A stretch of 64,000 nt of DNA, from positions 496,001 through 560,000 of the forward strand of contig OZ037927.1 of the NCBI GenBank assembly GCA_964035575.1, in the 5' to 3' direction. Each line of letters begins with the position of its first letter. Within the stretch, counting starts at the first letter, position 1. The DNA comes from Rhynchopus sp. YZ270_cl-10. Its lineage: Eukaryota; Euglenozoa; Diplonemea; Diplonemida; Diplonemidae. The position numbers and the translations under genes were made by a program. This document shows, piece after piece, positions 17,421-28,000 of this stretch. The notes beneath the pieces are model-generated. The model was not told the DNA's origin. It ran no database searches and saw only the letters and a list, made by a program, of their open reading frames with translations.

Positions 17421-19586
17421 TTACAACAAAAAATCGCTTTTGTCTACGGGGCGATGCTTCTGCGCTGACCATATGAGGAATGCAGGGCTGAGTCCGATCA
17501 TGACATGCCATAACGTATGAGAGGTTGGATAGTTTTCATCCGTTTCGAACACACTGATGTCCACTATCCCCGCTGTTGCCAGGAGCACCCCCACTACAAA
17601 GAAGGGATACGAAAACCAAGGCGATGCCCACAGACTCACCCCGCGCCTTGCAATCACCGGACAGCACGTACCATACCACAGACGCCTCCACCAGGACGGC
17701 GCCTTCTGCCTCAGCTCGGTCCTCGCAGCGAGGGTACTATCCGCGGCAATGCTTTCATCATCGCTGGAGTCATCATGGTGATTGGTCGCCCCTCCGCTCG
17801 GAGGGATAAAATGTCTGTGAAGTGGAGACACCGCAACGATGTACTCCAAGGCAGTCCCCGCACGCCCACAGTGTACACACCACTGATACAACGCTACCAC
17901 CCCAGCTACCCCAAGGGGGATGATAACTGCACTGTTATTTGAACGAAACTGCAATGCAATCAACGCCAACATCATGACCCCCTGCACCTGAAGGGTCTCT
18001 CGGAGCTGGATATGTCTCAACCTTGCGAGGTACAACACCGTAAACCACATTGACGAGAATGACACAAAAAAGTCCATAAATTGCATGGTATCATAGTCAA
18101 ATAAACATAAGTGCGCCACATCCTCATCGCACATATGATACAAAACAGAGGCTACCATATTAAGAAGATAGACCATCCCTTCCACATAGGCTTTTACCTT
18201 AAATAAGCATAACACAATAACCGGAAGAAACGCTGCATTTGAGAAGGTTAACGCATAGAACCGTGGAGGATATTGCGTACCATCGATGAATTCTGTGCAA
18301 TTATACCCCATATACGGCCGGTTACAGTGGCATGACTCATAGAACGATCCTCCAGCGATTTGTGTCAATTCGCAATCCCCAACTCCATTGCATGCATCAG
18401 GGCAACCCCCTTCCCTTCCATCATCGTCAAAGGTGCGTACATCCAGAGACTCTAATACCAAAGACGCAAACCCACCTACACCAGACACCTTAACATAGTA
18501 CGACCCTCCCCTAGGGAATTGGAGGTACACCTTTCGGAGACCGCCAAGCACGACGGTTCCGTTCTCGGTCTCGGAGAGGAGTGGTTTTTGGGTTTCATCG
18601 TGAATTCCGTCGACGGTGACGATGAGGACTTCAGAAAGGCGGTAAATTGGGTGGTATATTGTGTATTCCAAGGGGACCTTGGAGCCAACGTTTGCAATCA
18701 TTAGGACCCATCTGGTTCCGGTTTGGTCGTGAGGAATGTTCATCGGGACCAACACCCCTTCAGGGGTGAGCGTACCGTCTGCTTGCGAGGCAGAGTAGAA
18801 GGGGGGCAACCCATTAAAAGTGGTGTGTGCTGTAGAGACACGGAGGGTGCATTGCGAAGAGCTACCTTCGGTGATATGAAACAGTGTGCTTGAGGAAGCG
18901 CTGATATTGCGCACAACAAATTGAAAGATGGTGCCTTCGGCATGAGGATGGACCGAGGTGAATATGCATTGCTCTGCATCACATTCATCTTCAGTCGCTC
19001 CGGAGACATCAAAATTAATCGCAACAAACGCAACTCCCCTCAAAACCGTAATCTCCGGGCAAACCCCGATGTAGGAATGTACATTGTTTGCATCGGGAGT
19101 GATTTCAATTGGAATAGTAGAATTTATGTCGGTAAAATTCGCGGGAAGTGTAATGGCCGCGGAGACCAAAACCGCGCAGGATCTGCTTTTTTTGGTAGCC
19201 TGTAAGGCGACGTAGAGCGCAGCGCTCTTTGGGGTGGGGTGTTGTAAAGTGAAGACTTCAGTTCCATTGATAGAACCCATCCCTTCAAGTTGTGGTCCGC
19301 GGGCGTCCCAAACCCCAATATCAGGTTGTGGGATGCGGTTGGCGGAGATAAACGTATTCACCGCGTTGCACCCATTGTTCACCGCAACCGTCACAACAAC
19401 CCCCTCGCACCCCGCAGGGACGTCTACCTTCGTGTACCGCACCTCCCCTTTGGTGCGTCCCAAATCCAGCTCAGGGTACGTCTGGCGTTGTACAGAGGAG
19501 GCACCGCTGCACAGTACCAGAAGCGCCGCGCACAACACCCGATACGGTGAGACACCCATATGTGGAATAAGCGAGGATGGGGGCAT
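17421..19586 (-). CDS. TMEM8/PGAP6-like membrane protein (CREST family)
   Basis: 721 aa. An N-terminal hydrophobic stretch (about residues 14-30) looks like a signal peptide. It is followed by a ~350-residue extracytoplasmic region, an EGF-like Cys-rich module at about 396-435, and a C-terminal block of roughly seven membrane helices. That block carries the CREST hydrolase signature: SVLYH (Ser480, His484), an Asp near 503 in the next helix, and HTLWH (His690, His694). This domain order is that of TMEM8/PGAP6, whose animal member is a GPI-specific phospholipase A2 at the cell surface. A similar lipid-hydrolase role here is inferred from the fold and motif. The start codon lies 14 nt after a pyrimidine-rich tract and AG (19601), which supports it. 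Confidence 0.8.
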   Translation of the reverse strand: MPPSSLIPHMGVSPYRVLCAALLVLCSGASSVQRQTYPELDLGRTKGEVRYTKVDVPAGCEGVVVTVAVNNGCNAVNTFISANRIPQPDIGVWDARGPQLEGMGSINGTEVFTLQHPTPKSAALYVALQATKKSRSCAVLVSAAITLPANFTDINSTIPIEITPDANNVHSYIGVCPEITVLRGVAFVAINFDVSGATEDECDAEQCIFTSVHPHAEGTIFQFVVRNISASSSTLFHITEGSSSQCTLRVSTAHTTFNGLPPFYSASQADGTLTPEGVLVPMNIPHDQTGTRWVLMIANVGSKVPLEYTIYHPIYRLSEVLIVTVDGIHDETQKPLLSETENGTVVLGGLRKVYLQFPRGGSYYVKVSGVGGFASLVLESLDVRTFDDDGREGGCPDACNGVGDCELTQIAGGSFYESCHCNRPYMGYNCTEFIDGTQYPPRFYALTFSNAAFLPVIVLCLFKVKAYVEGMVYLLNMVASVLYHMCDEDVAHLCLFDYDTMQFMDFFVSFSSMWFTVLYLARLRHIQLRETLQVQGVMMLALIALQFRSNNSAVIIPLGVAGVVALYQWCVHCGRAGTALEYIVAVSPLHRHFIPPSGGATNHHDDSSDDESIAADSTLAARTELRQKAPSWWRRLWYGTCCPVIARRGVSLWASPWFSYPFFVVGVLLATAGIVDISVFETDENYPTSHTLWHVMIGLSPAFLIWSAQKHRPVDKSDFLL

Positions 19587-19600
19587 GGGTGGTGTTCCCC

Positions 19601-19640
19601 CTGGAGGTGGGTGTGATTTTTTTTGGATTCATAAACAAAA
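19601..19640 (-). promoter_or_regulatory. Putative splice-leader acceptor of the TMEM8-like gene
   Basis: On the minus strand, atcacacccacctccag ends in AG at 19602-19601, 14 nt before the ATG. It is preceded by an A run. This looks like a trans-splice acceptor with a pyrimidine-rich tract, inferred from sequence only. Confidence 0.45.
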
Positions 19641-20451
19641 ATAGGCAATGTGAACCGGGACATGGTCAGGTCTACTTGACCGGTTGTGCATTTTAATAAA
19701 AGGATGGTGAAGCTGTGGTGGCGTTCTTCGACAACCTCTCTTCACAAACCACCCTGCAGAGACGGACCACCTTGGCTCTCTCCGGAAATCGTAAAGAGTT
19801 TATTGAGATCATCTCGTTTACGCTGAAGAAGCGAAAAAAGTCTTCGTCGTGCAGGAGTCTTGGGGACTCTCCGTGATGGGACAAAAAGTAATAAAGATGA
19901 TGCACCACCGTGCTGGCCAGTGAACTGCATCACCCCCCACCCCCACCCCCTCCAACCCTCCTCGACGTCTTCGGTAATTTGGACGCCATGGGGGAAAAAC
20001 CGACGGTCGGCAATTTCGTTCGGTACACCGGTCAACAGCATGGGCAGAATCGTAACAAGCAAATGACGCTACAAAAGGAAAAACCGGAGTCCGTACGATA
20101 CACACTACCGTACAGTGAGGGCGACGTTGAAACGGACCTGCATGTACATCAACAGGGCTAAAGAGAGCTGCAACACCATTAAAAAATACGTTGCAGGAAA
20201 ACGGGACTAACAGAGAGAGCTGCTAGAGCATATGAAGAGGTTTCCTCTCGCTCTCTTGAAGGTGAAGGGCGCTGAGTGACAGCCCGCAGCCCTTACACGG
20301 AGCCACTTCGACAAAAAAGAACTGTCTGCTGACCTCGATTACGAGACAATATTGGGTGTTGGGTTCGATGGTTGCAACACCATGGCTGGGTAGGAGGAAC
20401 GGAGGGTCAAGCCGCTCAAGAGAGAAATGAAAGGAAGAAGGACGACAAAAC

Positions 20452-20484
<33 letters not shown>

Positions 20485-20677
20485 ATCGCTGCCCCTGAGT
20501 CGGAGAGAAAAAAGGGGGGTGGGAGGGGTTTGCTTTTTTACTCCAAAACATTGTCTTTGTGGCGATGAGTTGTTCTTTGTTTACCACATCCGTTTGCCTG
20601 AATATTTTTTTGAAAAGGAAAAATGGAAGACTGTTTTGATCATGATTTCTGCTGTTGGCATCGCGCTAAGGGTGAGC
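19641..20677. other. Gene-free stretch
   Basis: No convincing coding region. A CCCACCCCC-rich patch lies near 19930-19960 and a 31-bp A run at about 20451-20480. It is presumably the untranslated and intergenic DNA between the eS25 array and the TMEM8-like gene. Confidence 0.55.
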
Positions 20678-21019
20678 TCATTCCTCCTCGGTCAGGGCGC
20701 GGGTGTAGACGCGGATCTTGCTGCTGAAGGAGACCGGCTTGATGAGGCCCTTCTCGGTCAGGTACTCAAGCGCAACGCGTGCAAGGGATCCGTTGACCTT
20801 CAAACGGTCGGAGATCACGGAGATGGTGATCACCTTGAACTTCGGCACGTCGTTCTCCAACTTCTTCACAAGGTTCTTGTCCCACATGACGGCGTTGTTC
20901 AGCTGCTCACGGGTCTTTCCCTTCGACCACTTCTTCTTCTTGGCCTTTCCTCCCTTTGCTCCTCCCTTTGCGGCACCCTTCTTGGGTGCTGCCTTTGCGG
21001 CGGCCTTCTTAGCGGGCAT
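20678..21019 (-). CDS. RPS25: Ribosomal protein eS25, copy 1
   Basis: 113 aa, a normal length for eukaryotic small-subunit protein eS25. An Ala/Lys-rich N-terminal tail is followed by the family core KAKKKKWSKGK...LNNAV, then the winged-helix part with ITISVISDRLKVNGSLARVA and a GLIKPVS strand. It sits on the 40S head near the E site. The protein is identical in all four copies of this array; the DNA differs only at a few silent sites. The 5' flank is type A (aacaATG preceded by gatctag and a CCCCCTCCAG tract), shared with copy 4. Confidence 0.97.
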   Translation of the reverse strand: MPAKKAAAKAAPKKGAAKGGAKGGKAKKKKWSKGKTREQLNNAVMWDKNLVKKLENDVPKFKVITISVISDRLKVNGSLARVALEYLTEKGLIKPVSFSSKIRVYTRALTEEE

Positions 21020-21030
21020 TGTTGTCTAGA

Positions 21031-21055
21031 TCTGGAGGGGGTGGTTGTGTTACGA
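21031..21055 (-). promoter_or_regulatory. Putative splice-leader acceptor, eS25 copy 1 (type A flank)
   Basis: The minus strand reads acaaccaccccctccag, then atctagacaaca and the ATG. The AG at 21033-21032 leaves a short untranslated leader, as expected for a trans-spliced mRNA. Confidence 0.5.
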
Positions 21056-21334
21056 GGGTGTGCTGGGGGGAATGGGTATTGCAGAGCAAAAAACATCTCT
21101 CTCTTTTTTTTTCTCCCCCTGTTCATTTTTCATTTTGTTCCCTACCCCCCTCCCACAAAAGAAAAACAACACTGTGATAGGTGCCAAGCCCTGCCCGCCC
21201 CTGTATGCATGGCGCCTTATTTTTTTTTTCTCTGATAATGCCTTGCTGTTGATCACTCCCCCGTCGGTTCCCTAGGAGAAAGGCTGCAGCTGAGAGAACG
21301 AGAAGCAATACGTGCAGGGCACAAGCTACTGAGC

Positions 21335-21676
21335 TCATTCCTCCTCGGTCAGGGCACGGGTGTAGACGCGGATCTTGCTGCTGAAGGAGACCGGCTTGAT
21401 GAGGCCCTTCTCGGTCAGGTACTCAAGGGCAACACGTGCAAGGGATCCGTTGACCTTCAAACGGTCGGAGATCACGGAGATGGTGATCACCTTGAACTTC
21501 GGCACGTCGTTCTCCAACTTCTTCACAAGGTTCTTGTCCCACATGACGGCGTTGTTCAGCTGCTCACGGGTCTTTCCCTTCGACCACTTCTTCTTCTTGG
21601 CCTTTCCTCCCTTTGCTCCTCCCTTTGCGGCACCCTTCTTGGGTGCCGCCTTTGCGGCGGCCTTCTTAGCGGGCAT
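21335..21676 (-). CDS. RPS25: Ribosomal protein eS25, copy 2
   Basis: 113 aa with the same predicted protein as the other three copies. Its leader is of type B: a cactcacacccgcag tract, then gcctaacgaaacacaaca and the ATG. That leader is shared with copy 3 and unrelated to the leader of copies 1 and 4. Identical coding sequence with two kinds of flank suggests homogenisation of the coding part. Confidence 0.97.
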   Translation of the reverse strand: MPAKKAAAKAAPKKGAAKGGAKGGKAKKKKWSKGKTREQLNNAVMWDKNLVKKLENDVPKFKVITISVISDRLKVNGSLARVALEYLTEKGLIKPVSFSSKIRVYTRALTEEE

Positions 21677-21694
21677 TGTTGTGTTTCGTTAGGC

Positions 21695-21722
21695 CTGCGG
21701 GTGTGAGTGTGGGTGGTAATTA
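21695..21722 (-). promoter_or_regulatory. Putative splice-leader acceptor, eS25 copy 2 (type B flank)
   Basis: The minus strand reads accacccacactcacacccg, then cag, with the AG at 21696-21695 and the ATG 19 nt downstream. The same arrangement occurs for copy 3 at about 23137. Confidence 0.5.
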
Positions 21723-21826
21723 AATTTTTCAAAAAAAAAAAAGCAAAAAATAATTTTTAGAGACCTGCTGGAGGTCTACGGGGAAAAACGTCAGAAACAC
21801 CGTGTACCTGCCACTCCAACGAAGAT

Positions 21827-21855
21827 GATAACTCATCAGATGCTGATGAGTTATC
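21827..21855. repeat. Perfect 13-bp hairpin
   Basis: gataactcatcag and ctgatgagttatc form a perfect 13-bp inverted repeat around a 3-nt loop (atg), in the spacer between eS25 copies 2 and 3. Function unknown. Confidence 0.8.
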
Positions 21856-22089
21856 AACGACAGTGACATCAACAACCAGATCAGGACTGGTGCGAGCTCT
21901 TGAGCATAGGAATGCAATGCTGAGGGCGAGGACAGGGAGTGGGCTCAGAAACGGCGATTTCGGGGGGAGTTTTGTTTGTGCGTAAAGTGCGTAATAAATA
22001 TTCCGTAGTGATATTTTTTTTACTGCAATACGCTCCCACTGACTACCTGGTCGTGAAGAGGAAACCTCTTCGCCAAAAACAGCAGAGTA

Positions 22090-22313
22090 CCCACATTTTC
22101 ATCAAGGAACTGCTAGCTGCGTTCAGAGGGGTATGCCTGGCTCCGGGCGGAGAAGACGGTTTGTGTGGTGCGACATTGCGTCTGCAGGTTGACAACGCGG
22201 CGGCTGTGGCAGCTGTTAAGGGACATTCCCAGAATGTTATTAATGCGATTTTTCGATGTGTATGTTGCAAAAGGGATGACGATCGTTGGCGGAATAGGGG
22301 TCAACAACAATAA
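22090..22313 (+). pseudogene. Fossil RNase H fragment of a YR-type retroelement
   Basis: A plus-strand reading contains LQVDNAAAVAAVKGHSQN, which resembles the RNase H part of the VIPER-like elements (MVDNESVRYVLEKGHSKT) but belongs to a clearly different lineage. It is a short, isolated and broken remnant lying antisense to the surrounding eS25 genes. It appears old. Confidence 0.6.
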
Positions 22314-22776
22314 CAACAAAACCGTTGGCTGCCCCCCACCTACTTGCCCGTCGTGGACCTCTCCTCTCGTTCATCGTAAGCGAACTCACCATGACAAAAC
22401 CCCCCAACCAGACTCATTATGCTGGAACTGATAAAGACCGAGCTTGCCTTCACGGAACTAAACCTGATGTGAACGGAGTTGGAGCCGCTAGTAGAATTTT
22501 TTATTTTTGCAAGCCCCAACCAGTCAGTTGGCAAATGGAGAACTACTAAAAAAATAAAGTGGAAGCGCGGGGAGAGGGGAGAGGGGAGAGGGGAGAGGGG
22601 AGGGTGGTCATTTATCCGCTAAGTCTGTTGAGCTTTTTTTGTAACCTTTTTTTTTTCATTATCCCAACCCCCATTTTGCTTTTGTTTGTTTGTTTTTGCT
22701 TCGTTTTCTTCCCATAAAAAAAAAAGGCGAAACCAGCAGGCCATGATAAGTACTGCTGGCGTCACGACATCTGAGC
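22314..22776. other. Spacer between eS25 copies 2 and 3
   Basis: No gene seen. It contains a short GGGGAGA tandem repeat at about 22568-22605 and T-rich tracts at 22635-22700. Confidence 0.6.
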
Positions 22777-23118
22777 TCATTCCTCCTCGGTCAGGGCGCG
22801 GGTGTAGACGCGGATCTTGCTGCTGAAGGAGACCGGCTTGATGAGGCCCTTCTCGGTCAGGTACTCAAGCGCAACACGTGCGAGGGATCCGTTGACCTTC
22901 AAACGGTCGGAGATCACGGAGATGGTGATCACCTTGAACTTCGGCACGTCGTTCTCCAACTTCTTCACAAGGTTCTTGTCCCACATGACGGCGTTGTTCA
23001 GCTGCTCACGGGTCTTTCCCTTCGACCACTTCTTCTTCTTGGCCTTTCCTCCCTTTGCTCCTCCCTTTGCGGCACCCTTCTTGGGTGCCGCCTTTGCGGC
23101 GGCCTTCTTAGCGGGCAT
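22777..23118 (-). CDS. RPS25: Ribosomal protein eS25, copy 3
   Basis: 113 aa, with the same predicted protein as copies 1, 2 and 4. The leader is of type B, nearly identical to that of copy 2 (acacccgcag, then gcctaacgaaacacaaca before the ATG). Confidence 0.97.
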   Translation of the reverse strand: MPAKKAAAKAAPKKGAAKGGAKGGKAKKKKWSKGKTREQLNNAVMWDKNLVKKLENDVPKFKVITISVISDRLKVNGSLARVALEYLTEKGLIKPVSFSSKIRVYTRALTEEE

Positions 23119-23794
23119 TGTTGTGTTTCGTTAGGCCTGCGGGTGTGAGAGTGTTGCATTGTGTGCAGTGAGGGGAAAGGGGGATGCTAGCATTTGCACA
23201 CAAATGCACACAAAGCTAATAAAAAATAGAAACTTAACACTCATCACACGATATAAAACCCATGGGAGAGGTTGTGGTGAAACGCACACACCTCGACCTG
23301 TTTTGGTGAGAAGTGGCTTCTGCAGCGCGGTTCGTCCCTAGAACCGCATGTGTGTTCAAAATGCTTTCTATTTCCTTCTTCATTGACAAAAGAAAACGGC
23401 CACTTTTTTTCTTATCCTTTTTCTGACTCCCCCTTTACTGCCCTCTAGAGAAGGAACGTCTGATTTGTTCCCCCTCCTATCACCACCCCCTTGCTCCATT
23501 CAAACCTAAAAAAAAAAAGAAAAAGAAAAACGCACAAACACATTCCTCTTTTCAGTCCCAGCATTCAGATGCTATGCACCGCACTCTTCCCTGATAGGTG
23601 AAAGTTTTATTTTCTTTTCTCCCCCGCTTTTTTCAGATTTTATAAAAAAAAAGTTTACCCTCCGCAGTTTCCCTGGAGAAGGGGGTGAGTTCGAGCAGCG
23701 TTTCCCACCCCACCACGAATTGGTTCGTTCGCAAAAAGCCCCCTTTTTTGTTGTTGTGAGGCGAAGTGGAAGCAAAAGAGAGGAGCTACTGAGC
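23119..23794. other. Spacer between eS25 copies 3 and 4
   Basis: No gene seen. It is pyrimidine-rich on the plus strand in places, with several A and T homopolymers. Confidence 0.6.
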
Positions 23795-24136
23795 TCATTC
23801 CTCCTCGGTCAGGGCGCGGGTGTAGACGCGGATCTTGCTGCTGAAGGAGACCGGCTTGATGAGGCCCTTCTCGGTCAGGTACTCAAGCGCAACGCGTGCA
23901 AGGGATCCGTTGACCTTCAAACGGTCGGAGATCACGGAGATGGTGATCACCTTGAACTTCGGCACGTCGTTCTCCAACTTCTTCACAAGGTTCTTGTCCC
24001 ACATGACGGCGTTGTTCAGCTGCTCACGGGTCTTTCCCTTCGACCACTTCTTCTTCTTGGCCTTTCCTCCCTTTGCTCCTCCCTTTGCGGCACCCTTCTT
24101 GGGTGCTGCCTTTGCGGCGGCCTTCTTAGCGGGCAT
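23795..24136 (-). CDS. RPS25: Ribosomal protein eS25, copy 4
   Basis: 113 aa with the same predicted protein as the others, and the first of the array in the direction of transcription. Its type A 5' flank is nearly identical to that of copy 1 for about 55 bp upstream (acceptor AG at 24150-24149). The flank order along the array is therefore A-B-B-A. Confidence 0.97.
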   Translation of the reverse strand: MPAKKAAAKAAPKKGAAKGGAKGGKAKKKKWSKGKTREQLNNAVMWDKNLVKKLENDVPKFKVITISVISDRLKVNGSLARVALEYLTEKGLIKPVSFSSKIRVYTRALTEEE

Positions 24137-25002
24137 TGTTGTCTAGATCTGGAGGGGGTGGTTGTGTTACGAGGGTGTGGTGGGGGTGGAACGGGGTAAC
24201 AGGGAGAGACCCTTTTCATAAGCAAAACAACATCACCCCCCTATTCTATTCATATCCTTGAATTGTTCACTACTGCACAAAAAAAAATGGAGGGAAAAGA
24301 AACATGGGAAAAAAAGCGTGATTTGAGCGCAAGTTTGTACAAAGTCTTCACAAAAACCAAAGTTCTCACTGTGACATGTCTTTGCAAAAGAAAGTGCTCT
24401 ACTTGTCTCATGACAGTGAGACACCATCACAACAAGTAAAAAGTCGACAGGGGGGCGACAACTGCACACAAAGACGGATTCAGTCTCAGTAAAGAGACCG
24501 GTCAGATACACCCTTGACCCCCCTGTATAGTAAATGAATCAAATCAAACTAAGCAAAAATGTACAAAAAAGTCAAATTTCATCTACTTTCCATTCAAAGA
24601 AGAGAAAAACCACACAAAAAAAGAAGGGGGTACGTTCACAACACACAAACAATACAAAAGAAAGTTGACTTGAAAATACAACAGCCCTCTCGTGAACAGT
24701 GTACCTTTAGTACACTGTTCTGACTGGTGGAAACGGGGGGTGGACACCCAAACCATGCAGTCCTACAATCCATTTCGTGGTTTTACATCTAAAGAAAAAC
24801 TGAAAATCCTGAGCTACAACCCAAAATAACCAAATCATCGAGCAAAAAGGACTTTTGAAAAATCCATGGGAAAAAAGACGCAAAGGTAAGTGTCATCACA
24901 ATCAGATCGTCCTGTAAAGAACCACCTATATAAAAAAACCTGAGGTTATTGCAGGGCAAGATACAAAAAAAATCGCACAAAAAAGCATCACCTCCTTTCT
25001 CT
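24137..25002. other. Gene-free stretch
   Basis: No coding region recognised, apart from the dispersed repeat at 24663-24785. The remainder is A-rich on the plus strand and would be untranslated and intergenic DNA between the gene at 25003-28257 and the eS25 array. Confidence 0.6.
24663..24785 (+). repeat. Dispersed ~115-bp repeat, well preserved copy
   Basis: Module order: agttgacttgaaaatacaac, agccctctcgtgaacagtgt, acct-tagtacac (a short hairpin), tggtggaaacgggg, tggacaccca, ccatgcagtcctacaatcca and tttcgtgg. About 90 % identical by eye to the copy at 30174-30290. Neither boundary shows inverted repeats or an A/B box. Confidence 0.85.
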
Positions 25003-28000
25003 TCACAGAATACTGACAGAGGGTCTGGCCTTTTTTTCCTTTCGGGGGGTCCTAGGTGGAGGCAGGGCTTGCGCATCGTCAGCGTCCTGAGGTACAGAGA
25101 TCTGTCCGAGGAGAAGCACACACTGCGCCATGTGTCCTGCTGTTGAGTGCGTTAGAGCGGTGGCCGACATACTGGCCGCTTCTGTGTGTGCGCGCGCACG
25201 GAGGGCTTGAACCTGCAGGCATGGCTCTGTTGCGATAGAAACTTCGGGGCCAACTGCGAATGAGAGTTCTTCCGTTGCGGCTGAGATTGCAACAGGAAGC
25301 TTCCGGATGAATGCGAGGAAGGGCGTGAGGCAGTCAAATTGGAGGTCAAAAAATGCGTCAAGCTGCGCCGCGACGACGGCGTGGGCAGCTTGCTCGTCTC
25401 GGAGCCGTTCTTTGTCTTTGTCAGGCTTTTCGCCTCGATTGCCTGCCTTTGCTGGGGTAGGGAGAGGGGAGGTTTCGTTTCGCACCTCTGAATCCTTTGC
25501 CTGCAGTTCTGCCACCACGTCTGCCACCCCCTTCAGGTCCTCCGCATACTGGGGTAGGATGGAGTAGTCCAACGCCTGCAATTCTGTTACCAAAGTTTCC
25601 GACTGCGCTGCCAGCTCCACCCGGGTTGCCTCCCAGCTAATCGCATCAAAGTCTGAGTATGTGTTAAGCACGACCTCCCCCGTTTCCTCCTTCAGTTTGA
25701 GCTCCTCTCTGACCCGCGCACTGCTTTTTGGGGTTAACGTCCTGCTATGAGACCGCGAAGCGCTTCGTTGCCTTGGCGATAGTTGGTGTGGTAGTTCTCT
25801 TTCAGTATCCCGCAGCTGCACCAATTTGAGGCAACAATCAACAGCGACCACCAGATGGAGGGGCGGGGTGTAGCTGTACGCTGGCGCCAGGGTCGTCTCC
25901 GCCGCGACAGTACCTAATACCATAGCATGGCCGAGAGCGGGTTGTGGAGACTTCACCTTTTCCTTTCCTTGCCGGATAAATGAAAGCTGCGATACAGCAT
26001 CGACGTTGACAGAAGAAACTTCGCTTAGGGCATGCACGACGTCATCCAACTCCTGCAACATCCGGCAATAAAACAACGATTTTACATGAGAAAAGGAATC
26101 AAACGCGATCGCATAATCCTTCATCCCTTCTGTCCACGACACATCATGGGTAGATAGGGGTACCGCCACACCCCCTCCTCCTCCTCCTCCACCCCCACCC
26201 CCACCCCCAAATCGAAACGACGGCGTTCTGACTACCCTCGGCGACCTCGGGCTTACCGGGGTCAACCCGGGGGGTGGCATGTTGAGGGTGGGTGGTGAGA
26301 TCGTTCCTTCTCCTCCTCCTCCTCCCCCTCCCCCTCCCCCCCCACCTCCCGCTGACGACGAATTTTTGCGAAAAATGTCAGCTGCAGGGGCGATTTCGGA
26401 GGGTGGGCGGGTTAGAAAGTATGACGCAGATTTGGGCAGCGCAAACTGGGTTTTTGCAACAGAGGCAGCGAGGAGGGAGTGGAGAGAGGCGGCGAAATAG
26501 TGCTGCGCGAGCACGCTCTGGCGGAGGGAGAGTGCGTCTTTCATGATGGCAGTGTCTCCATGGTCTTCATTGTCTTGCGGCTCGCCGTGGGCGGCGATCG
26601 AGACAACATCGGCTATCCCAGATGCGATGGTCCTCCCTTTGCTCTCCACCCTCTCCCTCTCCACCTTTTCAATCTTAGCAATGACCTCCTGATACCTCCG
26701 GAGCACCTCCACCTCCATCTGCTTTTGCTTCAACATCTCAACCTTTGAATCTGATTTTTCATCCACCTTCTTCTTCTTCTCAGTCGGGGGTGTTGTGGCT
26801 CCCCTCCCCCGCCCTTTTCCAGGAAGCTGTGCCCCCTCTCCTCCTTTGTTCGCAAGAAACTCATTCATTTTCATATTTTTAGGAAAATCCCCTTCCTTAA
26901 GCCATGAGGCGACGGTAGAGTTGATTAATGACGTTGCAGATTGGGTGACCCTAGAGTGGAGGGTGGAGAGAAGGAGACGACCGCATCCGGTGAGACGCAT
27001 GGTAGCGGGGTTCCGTCGGATGTCGTCCTCCTTTTGTTTGAGGGAGAGCCCGTCTTTGCAAAAAGAGCGTTGTCGGGAAAGGGTTGTGTTGGTGTTTGAT
27101 TCTCCTTCAGGAACGGAGATCAGTTCTGCGGAAATGATGTCATCCAACTCCCCTTCCCTCTGCCTCAAACACTCCTCAGTTTCCGCCACTTCATGTTGCA
27201 AACACCGAATCTGTCTCAAAGACACTCTGGCATGCTCATTAACCGATCCATTCGCGCAGGCAAGATACGACCGCGCGGTTCCTACTGAGGCTACTACCTT
27301 TTTTTGAAGCCAAAGACACTTTTTTGCGGCAATTCTCGCTTCTTTTGTACGGTGTAGCATTGTAGCGAAGTTTGCTGTCCTCGGGCGGGTGTCTGATCCG
27401 GAGATGATCTCTTTTGAAAAATCCGAGGCAGTAGCGAGGAGCGGGACGACACTGACTAAAAGCTCCATCGCCTTCGCGATGATGGTGCCTGCAGGGAAGG
27501 ATGACATATCCTCAAAAGCAACTTCAGGAGGCTCGCCTTCGTAATCATCCAGATCGTCGTCGGAATCGGTGTCGGGGTCGGCTTGGATCACTTCCCCCAC
27601 CCCTCCTCCTGCCGCCTCGCTTTTGACCGACCCTCGATGGGAAGGCGCACGCTCCCTACCTATGCCACTTGGTTGGCGAGGATGGTGTCGTGCCTCCCCC
27701 TCATCGTCTCCGTCCTTTACTAAAACAATGCGGGTCCCCTCGCTTCGAACAGATTCGTACCGTTCAATGACTTCTCGCAAAGAGGATTCCGACATCTGCG
27801 TTTTTTCGACCTCACTGATAAGACGTTTCGCTCTGGTGCAGGATTGCTTCATGCGGGCAGAGGTGTCTGCTAGCGTGGAGGAGTCGAGCACTAACCGTGC
27901 AAGCTGTCGTTTCGATACGGTGCCTGCGGGGGATGCGCCGTCGTCCCCTTCGGTCTGCGCGGAGATCTCACTGAGAATCTCCTTGCGGACGACTGAGGTG

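Noticed and set aside
20372-21235. Plus-strand frame of 287 codons over eS25 copy 1
   Set aside because: Antisense to eS25. The same antisense peptide appears over the other copies only because the genes are identical.
21821-21865. Possible hammerhead ribozyme (ctgatgag next to a hairpin)
   Set aside because: The CUGAUGAG core is present, but the required GAAA segment and second stem are missing on both strands.
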